DNA of 64,000 nucleotides. Origin: an uncultured Bacteroides sp. (GTDB lineage Bacteria > Bacteroidota > Bacteroidia > Bacteroidales > Bacteroidaceae). The stretch is from contig UQPQ01000009.1 in NCBI GenBank assembly GCA_900542985.1, positions 1 through 64,000 of the forward strand, in the 5' to 3' direction. The notes below the pieces were generated by a model. It did not search any database. It was not told where the DNA came from and saw nothing but the letters and a program-made list of their open reading frames with translations. Made by a program: the position numbers and the translations under genes. Shown here in pieces: positions 1 through 8,704 of this stretch (its first letter is position 1; each line of letters begins with the position of its first letter).

Positions 1-27
1 CAATTTTATGATATTTCTTGAATATGT

Positions 28-52
28 AGGTTCGAGAGCCTGTCTCTCCGCT
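28..52 (+). other. possible tRNA-Ser 3'-end fragment (attachment-site remnant)
   Basis: The stretch GGTTCGAGAGCC...TCTCTCCGCT resembles the T-arm and acceptor 3' strand of a tRNA-Ser gene, and a strong terminator follows about 20 bases later. The upstream 27 bases are AT-rich and do not look like the rest of a tRNA. The T-stem pairing is imperfect (8-base loop, 4-bp stem). A lone tRNA 3' end is what integration of an element into a tRNA gene leaves behind, so the element would lie to the left of the window. This is inference; chance resemblance is possible. Confidence 0.25.
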
Positions 53-73
53 GAAGCTTAAGATGTTAAAGAC

Positions 74-109
74 AAGTCCCGTAAAATTAATATTTTACGG
101 GACTTTTTC
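74..109 (+). terminator. Rho-independent terminator
   Basis: A perfect 14-bp stem (74-87 with 92-105), 4-base loop and T-run directly after. It would end transcription coming from the left edge of the window, where a tRNA-like 3' end is seen. Confidence 0.8.
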
Positions 110-120
110 TATTTATCCGG

Positions 121-318
121 TGGACAACCGGAAGACATTACAATGCCCACTTCAGACAAAGTTCCGTTACTAAATCGTTACTGAAAAATCGGGAAGGTCT
201 TTTAACGATTCTTGATGTAAGTAAATTCATTGATAAAGTTCACTTCAATGTTTCAAAGAAACAATAGGTTACGATAGCTGACAGTGAAATTGCTGAAAGA
301 ATGATGTCTTGTCTTTAA
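121..318 (+). pseudogene. decayed open frame without start, interrupted by an amber codon
   Basis: One frame reads through 121-318 with a single in-frame TAG at 265-267. After it the same frame continues for 16 codons (begins VTIADSEIAERMM) to a TAA. There is no plausible start codon because a terminator precedes it. The sequence looks protein-like on both sides of the stop, so it may be the tail of a broken gene. I do not recognise the family; it could equally be a chance frame. Confidence 0.3.
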
Positions 319-489
319 TCATATCTTTTTCTTTTTGCAACGTAAATTCCTTGCAAAAATTATCGGCCATAAATAAGTTTCCGTAATTTTGGTGCTGGGA
401 ACATAGTGATAATTGGTCACTGTAAATTTATATTTTATTACCATGCTATTGTCCTCTGTATATTATATTTATTCTTGTATCAAAACGTT

Positions 490-1275
490 ATGTTAAAGAA
501 TTTGTTTTATATCTGTTTGTTTTTGCTGTTCTGCAATACATCAGAAGCGCAAAATTTTTCAAGTATCGTGGATAGCTGCCATTATTATCTGGATAAGCAA
601 GATACTATGTCGTTTAATAAGACCTACATCAGAATTCTTGATGCTTATGAAAAAGAGTATGATGCAGAATTATATTCTATTGGAAAGGAATTAAAAGAGA
701 TAAGAATTGAAGATCAAAGTATACGTCTGTTGTTGATGGATGCTTGGAAGAAGAAACGGAATGCAGATAAAATAAGAAAAATAATGGATAGCATAGACCG
801 GAGAAATGCTGCTAGAGTTACTGAAATCATTGATCAATACGGTTGGCTTTCTCCCGATGATATTGGATATGAAGCGAACGAGGCTCTTTTTCTTTGTATT
901 CAACATTCAGAAGATTCCTTAATTCAAAATAAATATTTACCTATACTGAAAGAAGCAGTTCAAAATGGTGCGGCTAAAGGTTGGCAATATGCTTTTCTGA
1001 CTGACAGGTGTCTTATGAATCAAGGACAAAAACAAATTTATGGGACGCAGAGAATAATCAGGAATGGAGTTCATTATCTGGTCCCTCTACAGGATATTAA
1101 TAAAGTCGATTCACTCAGAAAGGAGATGGGGCTTGAGCCTTTGAGTGAATATATGAAAGATTGCGGACTTAAAAACGGCTGGAGCAAAGAGTTTTACAAA
1201 AACAATATAAAACTGCATGAATCAATTTTTGATTCTTGGTTTCAATCGTTCAAGCAGAAGAAAAATTCTTATTAG
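490..1275 (+). CDS. exported protein, DUF6624-like
   Basis: A 261-residue protein of unknown function. The open frame begins at 406, but the ATG at 490 gives a clean signal peptide (MLKNLFYICLFLLFCNTSEA, cleaved before Q), so I prefer it; a TAATTTTG -7 box at 384-391 fits a leader ahead of it. After the signal come charged helices, then a conserved-looking core with GWLSPDDIGYEAN, a QHSEDSLIQNKYLP stretch and QIYGTQ. The order GW...QHs...DR...YGTQ is the pattern I associate with DUF6624. Probably periplasmic. No operon partner is evident; the next gene is 330 bases away. Confidence 0.6.
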   Translation: MLKNLFYICLFLLFCNTSEAQNFSSIVDSCHYYLDKQDTMSFNKTYIRILDAYEKEYDAELYSIGKELKEIRIEDQSIRLLLMDAWKKKRNADKIRKIMDSIDRRNAARVTEIIDQYGWLSPDDIGYEANEALFLCIQHSEDSLIQNKYLPILKEAVQNGAAKGWQYAFLTDRCLMNQGQKQIYGTQRIIRNGVHYLVPLQDINKVDSLRKEMGLEPLSEYMKDCGLKNGWSKEFYKNNIKLHESIFDSWFQSFKQKKNSY

Positions 1276-1604
1276 TCTTCTTAAATTAGCCTCAGATTGA
1301 CTGCGACGCCCACAGCTTCAGTGATGTTTTCTCATGTCGCTTTTTGGAAAGTTTCTTCTTGTGAAACTTGACGGCATAGACGTCAATAAAGAGAGTCTCG
1401 TTTGTCTTCGAATGATATAATGGTCGGTGAATTATGCTCTGAAATGATGACTTTCCCGAAAATAGATGTGCATGCGGGTATAGATAGTAGACGCTGTTTC
1501 TCGTTTGCTTTTTTGATAGCTTTATTAAGCATAGAAGTGGTATAATCAACTTCAGTTATACTATATTCTTCTTTTGCAATAGGTATTTATATAAAAAACG
1601 AAAT
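1276..1604. other. intergenic, no supported feature
   Basis: This 329-base spacer holds an 85-codon minus-strand open frame (1292-1549) rich in Lys, Ser and His that I do not recognise. It has no neighbour in the same direction and I do not call it a gene. I saw no hairpin or repeat. Confidence 0.4.
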
Positions 1605-2060
1605 ATGATAAATATATATCCTGTATTTTGCAACAAAAAACAATATCTCGATTTACTACTCCTTGCTGATGAGCAAGAGTCTATGATTGATCGCTATTTG
1701 GAACGCGGGGATATGTTTGTTCTGGCTGATAACAATGAGGTTAAAGCTTTATGTGTTATAACTGAAGAAGGCAAAGGTATCTACGAAATCAAAAATATTG
1801 CGGTTTATCCACAGTTTCAGCGTCAAGGGTATGGGAAAAAGTTGATACACTTTCTTTTGGAACATTATAAAGTTCGATGCCATACAATGCTTGTCGGGAC
1901 CGGAGACTCTCCTATAACCATATCTTTCTACACGAATTGCGGATTTGTATATTCACATCGGATACCCAATTTTTTTACTGATAATTATGATCATCCGATT
2001 TTTGAGGAAGGCAAACAATTAAAAGATATGATTTACCTGAAAATTAGTAAAAATGGATAG
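1605..2060 (+). CDS. GNAT family N-acetyltransferase
   Basis: A 151-residue single-domain acetyltransferase. Strand beta-4 (EIKNIAVYP, residues 61-69) is followed by the acetyl-CoA pyrophosphate loop Q72-R-Q-G-Y-G77 and the helix KKLIHFLLEHY. Later come the TGDSPITISFYTNCGF segment, typical of the motif-B region, and a C-terminal strand DMIYLKI. Length is normal for the family. Overall order resembles YvbK-type acetyltransferases. The acceptor cannot be read from sequence, and neighbours give no hint. Confidence 0.85.
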   Translation: MINIYPVFCNKKQYLDLLLLADEQESMIDRYLERGDMFVLADNNEVKALCVITEEGKGIYEIKNIAVYPQFQRQGYGKKLIHFLLEHYKVRCHTMLVGTGDSPITISFYTNCGFVYSHRIPNFFTDNYDHPIFEEGKQLKDMIYLKISKNG

Positions 2061-2179
2061 TTGTATTCTTATAAGATACTGAGATATATTTCATTCTAAG
2101 AAATAAGTAGTATATACTAAAATGACTATTCCTGAATGAAGATAATATTTATAGTGTTCAGGAGTAGTTATTTGTATTA

Positions 2180-3079
2180 TCAGATAGAAAGTATTTTCTT
2201 TTCTATGATCAGATCCTCTTCACTCATTTGAGGAGAAGGAATATTACACATTCGGATGATGTCTTCCGGTTGGCAGGTATAGTCATAATACACCTGTTCT
2301 TTTTTGTTGAGCACTTCGTATGCCTTCAGTTCTCCTTTTAGCTTCATGAATTCTTCTCGGGCAATGCTGTCGGAATATTTCACAAACAGAATACGTCGTG
2401 CTACAGGGTTATAGTTGTAGTCAAAACATGTATAAACACCTCTTAAGAAAGGAGGACGATCGTACATCGGGAGTTTCAGACAAATGTAGAACAGAGCCAG
2501 TTGTGAAGTCATATTTTCGTTGAAAGCCAAATAAAGATGATTGATTCCGTTCATCATCACAGCTCCCCAATGGGTTACCCCGTACGCATTATTGTGTCCT
2601 ACTTCTACATAATTCCCATTTTCTGCTGGAGCGATAATATAAGGTTCTATTTTTAAACTTCTGCTTCCTGATGAAATGCTGTAGCTAAGATAAATACCAC
2701 TGAAATTGGTTATTCGGGTTACCGTTTCCTTCATATTGTTTTCCAGCATATTCAAGAATGGGTTTTTATTGTTCTCTGTATAGATTTTGGAAGGGATTTC
2801 CATAGCAAACAGTGAACTTTTCAGGTTGGCAAGCGATCCGAGCAATTTCTTTTTCGATACATTGTTTACCCACATCAAAGCATTTTGCAGTGCTTCATCT
2901 TGTGTTTCACCTTTTTCAATATTTTTCAGGTAAGCCGGAAGTACGGTAGAGTAAACGGCAGACAATACGCTGGGAGATATTTCAGCCTGTTCTGCCATTT
3001 CCTTCATTTTTACCCCTTTTTGTCTTAAGAAAGTGATTCTTTCGTAGATTTCCTTGAGCTCTTCCATTTGTAGTAGCAT
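2180..3079 (-). CDS. putative regulator with N-terminal helix-turn-helix
   Basis: A 299-residue protein I do not recognise as a named family. Residues about 20-45 (KGVKMKEMAEQAEISPSVLS) have the spacing of a helix-turn-helix: a helix, a short turn, then a Ser/Pro-started recognition helix. The remaining 230 residues are mixed alpha/beta without signal peptide or membrane segments, so the protein should be cytoplasmic. It is divergent from the 2-AEP operon starting at 3278, an arrangement common for a local regulator. A ligand-sensing role for the C-terminal part is inference. Met5 (3067) is an alternative start. Confidence 0.5.
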   Translation of the reverse strand: MLLQMEELKEIYERITFLRQKGVKMKEMAEQAEISPSVLSAVYSTVLPAYLKNIEKGETQDEALQNALMWVNNVSKKKLLGSLANLKSSLFAMEIPSKIYTENNKNPFLNMLENNMKETVTRITNFSGIYLSYSISSGSRSLKIEPYIIAPAENGNYVEVGHNNAYGVTHWGAVMMNGINHLYLAFNENMTSQLALFYICLKLPMYDRPPFLRGVYTCFDYNYNPVARRILFVKYSDSIAREEFMKLKGELKAYEVLNKKEQVYYDYTCQPEDIIRMCNIPSPQMSEEDLIIEKKILSI

Positions 3080-3238
3080 AAAAAACGGAATAAAGATACG
3101 GCTTTTATATTACAAAACTGTTTCAGTTTGCTTTCTTATGTTTTTCAGAATTATTAGAGAATTGTTGCATGAATATTTCTGAATTGTTACTGCTTTATGA
3201 TTCATATTTTATTCATTTTTTTCTTACTGAGGGACTTC

Positions 3239-3246
3239 TACTTTTG
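3239..3246 (+). promoter_or_regulatory. -7 box (TACTTTTG) of the 2-AEP operon
   Basis: Matches the Bacteroides -7 consensus TAnnTTTG. Transcription would start near 3253, 25 bases ahead of the ATG at 3278. It lies downstream of the alternative ATG at 3197 and so argues against that start. No clear -33 TTTG is visible. Confidence 0.45.
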
Positions 3247-3277
3247 TGGCGTAATCAAAAATAAGATAAAACAAAGA

Positions 3278-4648
3278 ATGAAAACCTCGACTTCAACATC
3301 ACTTGAAAATAAGAATTCTTCAATGCCGGACTGGTTGTTCGTCTTTTGGGCTGGTGGTACAGCATTACTTTCTTACTCGCTGGTCTATGCTTTGCGTAAG
3401 CCTTTTACTGCAGCTGAATTTGAAGGGCTTTATGTATGCGGTATGGATTATAAAATTGCAGTGAGCATTATTCAGTTGCTGGGGTATGTTTGTGCCAAAC
3501 TTTTGGGAATAAAATATATTTCCGAACTGAAACCGGAAGGCAGATTGAAGTTCATTATTGGTTCGGCGGCTTTATCCGAATTGTCTTTGGTTGCATTTGG
3601 ATTACTTCCTTTACCATATAATATTATTGCGCTGTTTTTCAATGGATTGTCTTTAGGTTGTATGTGGGGAGTTATTTTTAGCTTTCTGGAAGGCAGACGA
3701 ACCTCCGATATTCTTGCCAGTATTATGGGAGTGAGTATGGCGTTAAGTTCAGGGTTGGCTAAATCTATGGGACTTTATGCACTGAATGAACTTGGAGTAA
3801 GTGAGTTTTGGATGCCTGCCTTGATTGGAGCTGTAGCTTTCCCTCTGCTTTGTCTGACAGGATGGATGATGACACGTTTCCCAAAGCCGACAGCTGCTGA
3901 TATTGCTTCCCGTTCAGTACGTGTAACATTGAACGGAGCTCAGCGATGGGAGTTGTTCTGTAAGTTCATGCCGGTGCTGATTATGCTTTTTGCTGCCAAT
4001 CTGTTGCTGACTGTTCAGAGAGACATAAAGGAGGATTTCATTGTGTGTATTATTGATGTGTCTACAGTCTCCTCCTGGGCTTTTGCACAGATAGATTCAC
4101 TCGCTACTTTGATTTTGTTGGCAACATTTGCTTTACTGGCTACTACATACGATCACTTAAAAGTACTTTGTATTCTGCTGGTATTGTCTACAGCCGGAAT
4201 GGGAACCTTGGCCTTCTTAGGTGCCAACTTCCATTCAATTAGTCTTCCTACTACCGTTTGGCTCTTTTTACAAAGTCTTTGTCTGGACATGGCCTATCTG
4301 AGTTTTCAGACTATTTTCTTTGAGCGCTTTATAGCTTGTTTTAAAATAAGGGGAAATGTAGGATTCTTTATTATAACTATCGATTTTGTAGGTTATCTGG
4401 GAACTTTGGTTCTGCTGCTTTTCAAGGAGTTTTATGTTTCTCATGTCGATTGGCAGTCATTTTATAACCACATGAGTGTTTGGATTGGCATTGCATGTAG
4501 TCTGGCTTTTATAGGCTCATTTATCTATATGATTCGCCGGAAAAACCGTTTGCAGAAAATTGAACTTCAGGGAGGAAAGAAAAAGAATACCGATACTAAA
4601 GAAAATATTGAAACAGAAAATATATACTTAACAACTACTGCGATATGA
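3278..4648 (+). CDS. DUF5690/MFS-like transporter, candidate 2-AEP permease
   Basis: A 456-residue polytopic inner-membrane protein with about 11-12 hydrophobic segments between residue ~17 and ~440 and a Lys-rich cytoplasmic tail. The early LRKPFTAAEFEG and IIQLLGYVCAKLLGIK segments are what I recall for DUF5690, an MFS-related family of Bacteroidota. The frame opens at 3197, but the ATG at 3278 follows a -7 box and removes an unlikely 27-residue extension. It overlaps phnX by ATGA, so the two are translationally coupled. Being first in a phnX-phnW operon, it most likely imports 2-aminoethylphosphonate or a related phosphonate; that role is inferred from context only. Confidence 0.8.
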   Translation: MKTSTSTSLENKNSSMPDWLFVFWAGGTALLSYSLVYALRKPFTAAEFEGLYVCGMDYKIAVSIIQLLGYVCAKLLGIKYISELKPEGRLKFIIGSAALSELSLVAFGLLPLPYNIIALFFNGLSLGCMWGVIFSFLEGRRTSDILASIMGVSMALSSGLAKSMGLYALNELGVSEFWMPALIGAVAFPLLCLTGWMMTRFPKPTAADIASRSVRVTLNGAQRWELFCKFMPVLIMLFAANLLLTVQRDIKEDFIVCIIDVSTVSSWAFAQIDSLATLILLATFALLATTYDHLKVLCILLVLSTAGMGTLAFLGANFHSISLPTTVWLFLQSLCLDMAYLSFQTIFFERFIACFKIRGNVGFFIITIDFVGYLGTLVLLLFKEFYVSHVDWQSFYNHMSVWIGIACSLAFIGSFIYMIRRKNRLQKIELQGGKKKNTDTKENIETENIYLTTTAI

Positions 4649-5439
4649 AGAAGATTGAATGCGTAATTATGGATTGGGCAGGTACTGCTATCGATTATGG
4701 ATGTTTTGCACCTGTATCTGCTTTTATTGAAAGTTTTAATGCAATAGGAATAACTATCACTGCAGAAGAGGCACGTCGTCCGATGGGGTTGACCAAGATT
4801 GATCATGTACGGGCTTTGTTTCAGATGGAACGTATATCTGAAGCTTTCCGTAAGAAATTCGGACGTGATTACAATGAAGATGATGTACATGGACGTTATG
4901 CAGAGTTTCAGCGTTTGCTGTTTGCCACTTTGCGTGAATACACTGGTCCGATTTCTGGAGTCATTGAAACGATAGATATATTACGCAGTCGTGATATAAA
5001 AATTGGGTCGACTACAGGATATACCAAAGAGATGATGGATGTAGTAGTGCCCGCTGCTGCAGAGAAAGGATATCGTGTAGACAATCATGTAACTTCCGAT
5101 GGTCTTCCGGCCGGACGCCCTTATCCTTATATGATTTATAAGAACATGTGTGATTTGGCTGTTCCTTCTCGTTTTTCTGTATTGAAATATGGAGATACGA
5201 TTTCAGATATTAAAGAAGGATTGAATGCTGGTGTATGGACTGTCGGAGTGGTATTGGGAAGCAACGAGATGGGGCTTACAGAAGAAGAAGTAAAGGCTCT
5301 GCCGGCAGACGAACTGAAACGTCGTATGATGGAAGTAAGAAACCGTATGTATGCTGCTGGAGCACATTATGTGGTCGATTCAATCGAAGAACTTCCGGCA
5401 TTAATCGATTCTATTAATACTCGTATGGCCAACGAATAA
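4645..5439 (+). CDS. phnX: phosphonoacetaldehyde hydrolase (phosphonatase)
   Basis: Cleaves the C-P bond of phosphonoacetaldehyde to acetaldehyde and phosphate, the second step of 2-AEP degradation. This 264-residue HAD enzyme has the phosphonatase nucleophile motif D10-W-A-G-T14 instead of the usual DxDGT. It also has the cap-domain MGLTKIDH segment with K51, the residue that forms the Schiff base. Motif III/IV are represented by the GRPYPYM and KYGDTISDIKEG stretches. Length is normal. The start ATG overlaps the transporter stop (ATGA) and phnW follows after 46 bases. Cytoplasmic. Confidence 0.95.
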   Translation: MKKIECVIMDWAGTAIDYGCFAPVSAFIESFNAIGITITAEEARRPMGLTKIDHVRALFQMERISEAFRKKFGRDYNEDDVHGRYAEFQRLLFATLREYTGPISGVIETIDILRSRDIKIGSTTGYTKEMMDVVVPAAAEKGYRVDNHVTSDGLPAGRPYPYMIYKNMCDLAVPSRFSVLKYGDTISDIKEGLNAGVWTVGVVLGSNEMGLTEEEVKALPADELKRRMMEVRNRMYAAGAHYVVDSIEELPALIDSINTRMANE

Positions 5440-5485
5440 AAAGTAAAGAATTTATAATTGTCTAAGCATAAAAATAATACAGAAT

Positions 5486-6571
5486 ATGAGACCTTATTTA
5501 TTATTGACACCCGGACCTCTGACTACAAGTGAAACAGTAAAAGAAGCCATGATGAGCGATTGGTGTACATGGGATGAAGACTATAATGTTGGTATTGTAG
5601 AAGTGATTCGTAAGGAATTGGTAGAATTGGCAAGTTCTCGTCCGGAAGAATATACTGCAGTGTTGATGCAGGGAAGTGGAAGTTTCTGTGTAGAGGCTAC
5701 CTTGGGCTCTGTAGTACGTCCGGAAGACCGTTTGCTGGTGGTTGCAAATGGAGCTTATGGAAAACGAATGGGAGTAATAGCCGAATACTATCATTTGAAC
5801 TGTCAGGTAATGAAGTTTGAAGAAACTCAGGCTGTAGATCCACAGGCTGTAGATGCATTCCTTACTGAAAATCCGGATGTGACTCATGTGTCTGTAGTGC
5901 ACTGTGAAACTACTACCGGTGTGCTGAATCCATTGGAGGCCATTGCAAAGGTTGTAAAAAAACATGGTAAAGTACTGATTGTAGATGCCATGAGTAGTTT
6001 CGGTGGAGTACCTGTAGATATGGCTACCTTGGGAATTGACTTCATGATTAGCAGTGCCAATAAATGTATACAGGGAGTTCCAGGTTTTGGATTTATTCTG
6101 GCTCGCCGTTCGTTGCTGGAACAGTGTAAGGGAGTTGCACGTTCATTGTCTCTCGATTTATACGATCAGTGGGAAACGATGGAAAAAGGACATGGAAAAT
6201 GGCGTTTTACGTCGCCTACTCATGTGGTGCGTGCTTTTATGCAGGCTATGAAAGAATTGAAAGCGGAAGGAGGAGTGGCTGCACGTTATGCCCGTTATAG
6301 TGAGAATCACCGTATTTTAGTAGAAGGAATGCGTTCGTTGGGATTCAAGACTTTGCTTCCCGATGAAGACCAGTCACCGGTTATCACTTCTTTTTATTAC
6401 CCTACAGCAGATTTCGACTTTAAGGATTTCTATCAGAAACTGAAAGCAAAAGGTTTTGTGATTTATCCGGGTAAAATTTCCCAGGCAGATACATTCCGTA
6501 TTGGAAATATCGGTGATGTCTTTCCTGAAGATTTTGTTCGCTTAATAGAGGCTATAAAAACTCTTTGCTGA
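5486..6571 (+). CDS. phnW: 2-aminoethylphosphonate:pyruvate aminotransferase
   Basis: A PLP enzyme converting 2-AEP and pyruvate to phosphonoacetaldehyde and alanine, feeding PhnX. The 361 residues begin with the family hallmark [10 protein letters not shown]. Residues around 62-66 (QGSGSF) and D168 in VDAMSSFGG are the cofactor phosphate and pyridine contacts. K193 in SSANKCIQG is the expected Schiff-base lysine. The end ([14 protein letters not shown]) matches the fold-type I aminotransferase C-terminus. It lies within the operon, 46 bases after phnX. Confidence 0.95.
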   Translation: MRPYLLLTPGPLTTSETVKEAMMSDWCTWDEDYNVGIVEVIRKELVELASSRPEEYTAVLMQGSGSFCVEATLGSVVRPEDRLLVVANGAYGKRMGVIAEYYHLNCQVMKFEETQAVDPQAVDAFLTENPDVTHVSVVHCETTTGVLNPLEAIAKVVKKHGKVLIVDAMSSFGGVPVDMATLGIDFMISSANKCIQGVPGFGFILARRSLLEQCKGVARSLSLDLYDQWETMEKGHGKWRFTSPTHVVRAFMQAMKELKAEGGVAARYARYSENHRILVEGMRSLGFKTLLPDEDQSPVITSFYYPTADFDFKDFYQKLKAKGFVIYPGKISQADTFRIGNIGDVFPEDFVRLIEAIKTLC

Positions 6572-6584
6572 TTATTGATACCTA

Positions 6585-6674
6585 GTGGACAGATTCAACA
6601 TTGCCGATTACGGATGGGTATGTTCGGCAGAAGAGGCTCTTTCACAACTTGCTGCTGAGAATTATAGAATATGA
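6585..6674 (+). pseudogene. possible C-terminal remnant of a lost operon gene
   Basis: Between phnW and the porin gene a frame of 29 codons (GTG at 6585) ends in TGA at 6672-6674, overlapping the porin ATG at 6671 as ATGA. That coupling is typical of intact neighbours. The peptide (RFNIADYGWVCSAEEALSQL...) looks like a protein tail; its ADY...SAEEAL pattern resembles the ends of HAD-type enzymes. I infer an internal deletion of a former fourth gene. A short coding leader is the alternative. Confidence 0.3.
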
Positions 6675-7795
6675 AGAAATGGTTGATTGGTCTGATTTGT
6701 CTTTTGGCTGGAGAATGGGCTGTGTATGCCCAAGATAAGATGGAGATAAAATTCCGTTCGCGGGCTTTACTTGATGCTACAGTTTCTGGTTATGGAAAAG
6801 AAGACGTGCAGGGGTATTATCGTGTTGAAGATTTCAGACTTGGATTTAAGGCCCTGTATGGAAAATATGAATTAAAGGCAGATGTGGGCTTAGGGGGTGG
6901 AAAGGTAGCTATTAAAGATTTGCTGTTTAATTATCATTTTCCGCACAGCGTATTGTCTTTGGGAAATACATACGAGCCATTCTCTATGGATATGTTGATC
7001 AGTACAGCAGATCTTCGTTTCCATCAGTCGGCAACTTCTGTTTTAGCTTTTACAGATAGCAGAAAATTAGGAGCTACCTGGCATTATTATACAGATGCTT
7101 GTTATCTGGCCACAGGTATATACACAAACAATGATATCAATAAATTAGGGAGTGAGCAGAAAAACTCTTTTGTTTCTACTTCCCGTGCGGTATGGCGCAG
7201 AAAGAACTCTGATTGTCATTTGATACATCTGGGAGGAGCTTTTTCTTTTCGTACAAAGGATGTAAATCAAATCTCTTCTCCGGCAGGCAGTATCAGTAGT
7301 GATGGAGTTACTTCGATGTTTCAAATCCCATTGTTGGAAGCTGAAATTCCGGATATGAATACCCAATGGAAAGGAATACTGGAATTTCTTTACACGACCT
7401 CTCGCTTTATGATTCAGACAGAGTATTTTTATAACAGAATGAATCGGACAAACGGACAAAAGGCATATCGTTCACATGGAGGATATGTACAGGGAGGTTT
7501 TCTGATAAAAGGTACAGGATTTGATTATGATATGATGTATGGGATTCCTGGACGTCCGTCTACGTCTCAGGCAATAGAGTTGGTTGCCCGTTTTAATTAT
7601 TCAAATTTAAATGATAAGAACAGTGAGATAAAAGGGGGAGAAGAGAAAGATTTGTCTCTTGGAGTTAATTTTTATTTGAATCAGTATCTGGGTGTAAAAT
7701 TGAATGGAAGTTATGTTTGGGTAGGAGATCATTGTAATGCATTTTATAAGAAGAATTTTTTTCTGACTCAATTGCGTTTACAGTATATCTTTTAA
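6671..7795 (+). CDS. OprO/OprP-type phosphate-selective porin
   Basis: A 374-residue outer-membrane beta-barrel protein. It has a signal peptide (MKKWLIGLICLLAGEWAVYA, cut before QD), alternating amphipathic strands throughout, the DFRLGFKALYGKYELKADV opening typical of porin O/P, and a terminal aromatic (LQYIF) for barrel assembly. As the last gene of the 2-AEP operon it probably lets organophosphonates or released phosphate cross the outer membrane. Substrate is inferred from context; the family is known for phosphate and polyphosphate uptake in Pseudomonas. A terminator follows at 7856. Confidence 0.8.
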   Translation: MKKWLIGLICLLAGEWAVYAQDKMEIKFRSRALLDATVSGYGKEDVQGYYRVEDFRLGFKALYGKYELKADVGLGGGKVAIKDLLFNYHFPHSVLSLGNTYEPFSMDMLISTADLRFHQSATSVLAFTDSRKLGATWHYYTDACYLATGIYTNNDINKLGSEQKNSFVSTSRAVWRRKNSDCHLIHLGGAFSFRTKDVNQISSPAGSISSDGVTSMFQIPLLEAEIPDMNTQWKGILEFLYTTSRFMIQTEYFYNRMNRTNGQKAYRSHGGYVQGGFLIKGTGFDYDMMYGIPGRPSTSQAIELVARFNYSNLNDKNSEIKGGEEKDLSLGVNFYLNQYLGVKLNGSYVWVGDHCNAFYKKNFFLTQLRLQYIF

Positions 7796-7833
7796 GGCCT
7801 CCTCTGACTCTATTTATAGAATAGGAGTATATT

Positions 7834-7850
7834 CACCCTATAAGAGGGTG
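7834..7850 (+). other. small hairpin after the porin gene
   Basis: CACCCT (7834-7839) pairs with AGGGTG (7845-7850) over a 5-base loop, just ahead of the main terminator. No T-run follows. Confidence 0.35.
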
Positions 7851-7855
7851 GTTAT

Positions 7856-7900
7856 AATAACGGCGATATTGTTTGTGAAAATGATATCGCCGTTATTTTT
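7856..7900. terminator. terminator between porin and gph
   Basis: Perfect 14-bp stem (7856-7869 with 7884-7897) followed on the plus strand by T5. It separates two convergent genes and ends the 2-AEP operon. Confidence 0.85.
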
Positions 7901-7984
7901 CAGGTCGGTAAAACAGAGACATTTAGTAAACCTTTATAGTCAAATAGCTGTATACCGGAATCTGTATATTTTGTGTTTTTCTTT

Positions 7985-8638
7985 TTATTTCTCCAGAAAG
8001 TGCAGAATATCTTCAGCCTGTTCGGCGATGAGGCTTGGGTTATAGGCCTCCAGTTCGGTGCGTGGGCGGAAGCCCCAGCATACGCCGATGGTAGTAACCC
8101 CTGCATTGGCTCCGGTCTGCATATCTACCGAAGAGTCGCCAATGTAGACAACTTCATTTCTTTCAACTCCTGCTTTTTCCATGATTTCGTATACAACCTG
8201 TGGGTCCGGCTTAGCTGGAATGTTTTCCCGCTGCCCCAATATTGCAAGGAAATTGATACGTGGAAAGTATTGTTTAATCAGTTTCTGAGTTGCTTCGTGG
8301 TATTTGTTCGAGGCAACAGCCAGCATATATCCTTTTTTTTGAAGTGTTTCCAGCAAATTTTCAATGCCCGGGTAAGGGCGACTTAAATCGGCATTATGTT
8401 CGTTGTAATAAGGTACGAACAGCGAACGTATCTTCAGTACATTCTCTTTGCTCCGGGTCCCTTCGGGTAAAGCACGTTCGAAAAGTTTGTTGATGCCGTT
8501 TCCTACAAAGAAACGATAAGCATCTGTATCGTGTGTGGGATATCCGCATGCTTGTAGAGCATAATTAGTAGCGGCAGCCAGGTCGGCGATAGTATTGAGC
8601 AAGGTACCGTCCAAATCGAAAATAACCAATTTCTTCAT
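7985..8638 (-). CDS. gph: HAD hydrolase, phosphoglycolate phosphatase-like
   Basis: A 217-residue HAD phosphatase. Motif I is D8-L-D-G-T (FDLDGTLLNT), motif II lies in VASNKY, motif III is the Lys of AKPDP, and motif IV is YIGDSSVDMQTG. The helical cap between motif I and II (about residues 16-80) is of the Gph type. The likely reaction is dephosphorylation of 2-phosphoglycolate from DNA repair, but related HAD enzymes with other sugar phosphates cannot be excluded. The minus-strand box TACCTTTG at 8661-8668 should be its promoter. Confidence 0.75.
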   Translation of the reverse strand: MKKLVIFDLDGTLLNTIADLAAATNYALQACGYPTHDTDAYRFFVGNGINKLFERALPEGTRSKENVLKIRSLFVPYYNEHNADLSRPYPGIENLLETLQKKGYMLAVASNKYHEATQKLIKQYFPRINFLAILGQRENIPAKPDPQVVYEIMEKAGVERNEVVYIGDSSVDMQTGANAGVTTIGVCWGFRPRTELEAYNPSLIAEQAEDILHFLEK

Positions 8639-8660
8639 ATCTTATCTTGTTTAGTTGTTG

Positions 8661-8668
8661 CAAAGGTA
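8661..8668 (-). promoter_or_regulatory. -7 box (TACCTTTG) of gph
   Basis: Read on the minus strand this matches TAnnTTTG and lies 23 bases ahead of the gph start. The same box shape recurs at 14711, 42604, 43972 and 47405 ahead of other minus-strand genes. Confidence 0.45.
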
Positions 8669-8704
8669 CGATATTTGCATCAATAACCTCAAATTATTAT
8701 TGAT

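Noticed and set aside
1292..1549. 85-codon minus-strand frame as a transposase relic
   Set aside because: I could not find any transposase motif or terminal repeat around it.
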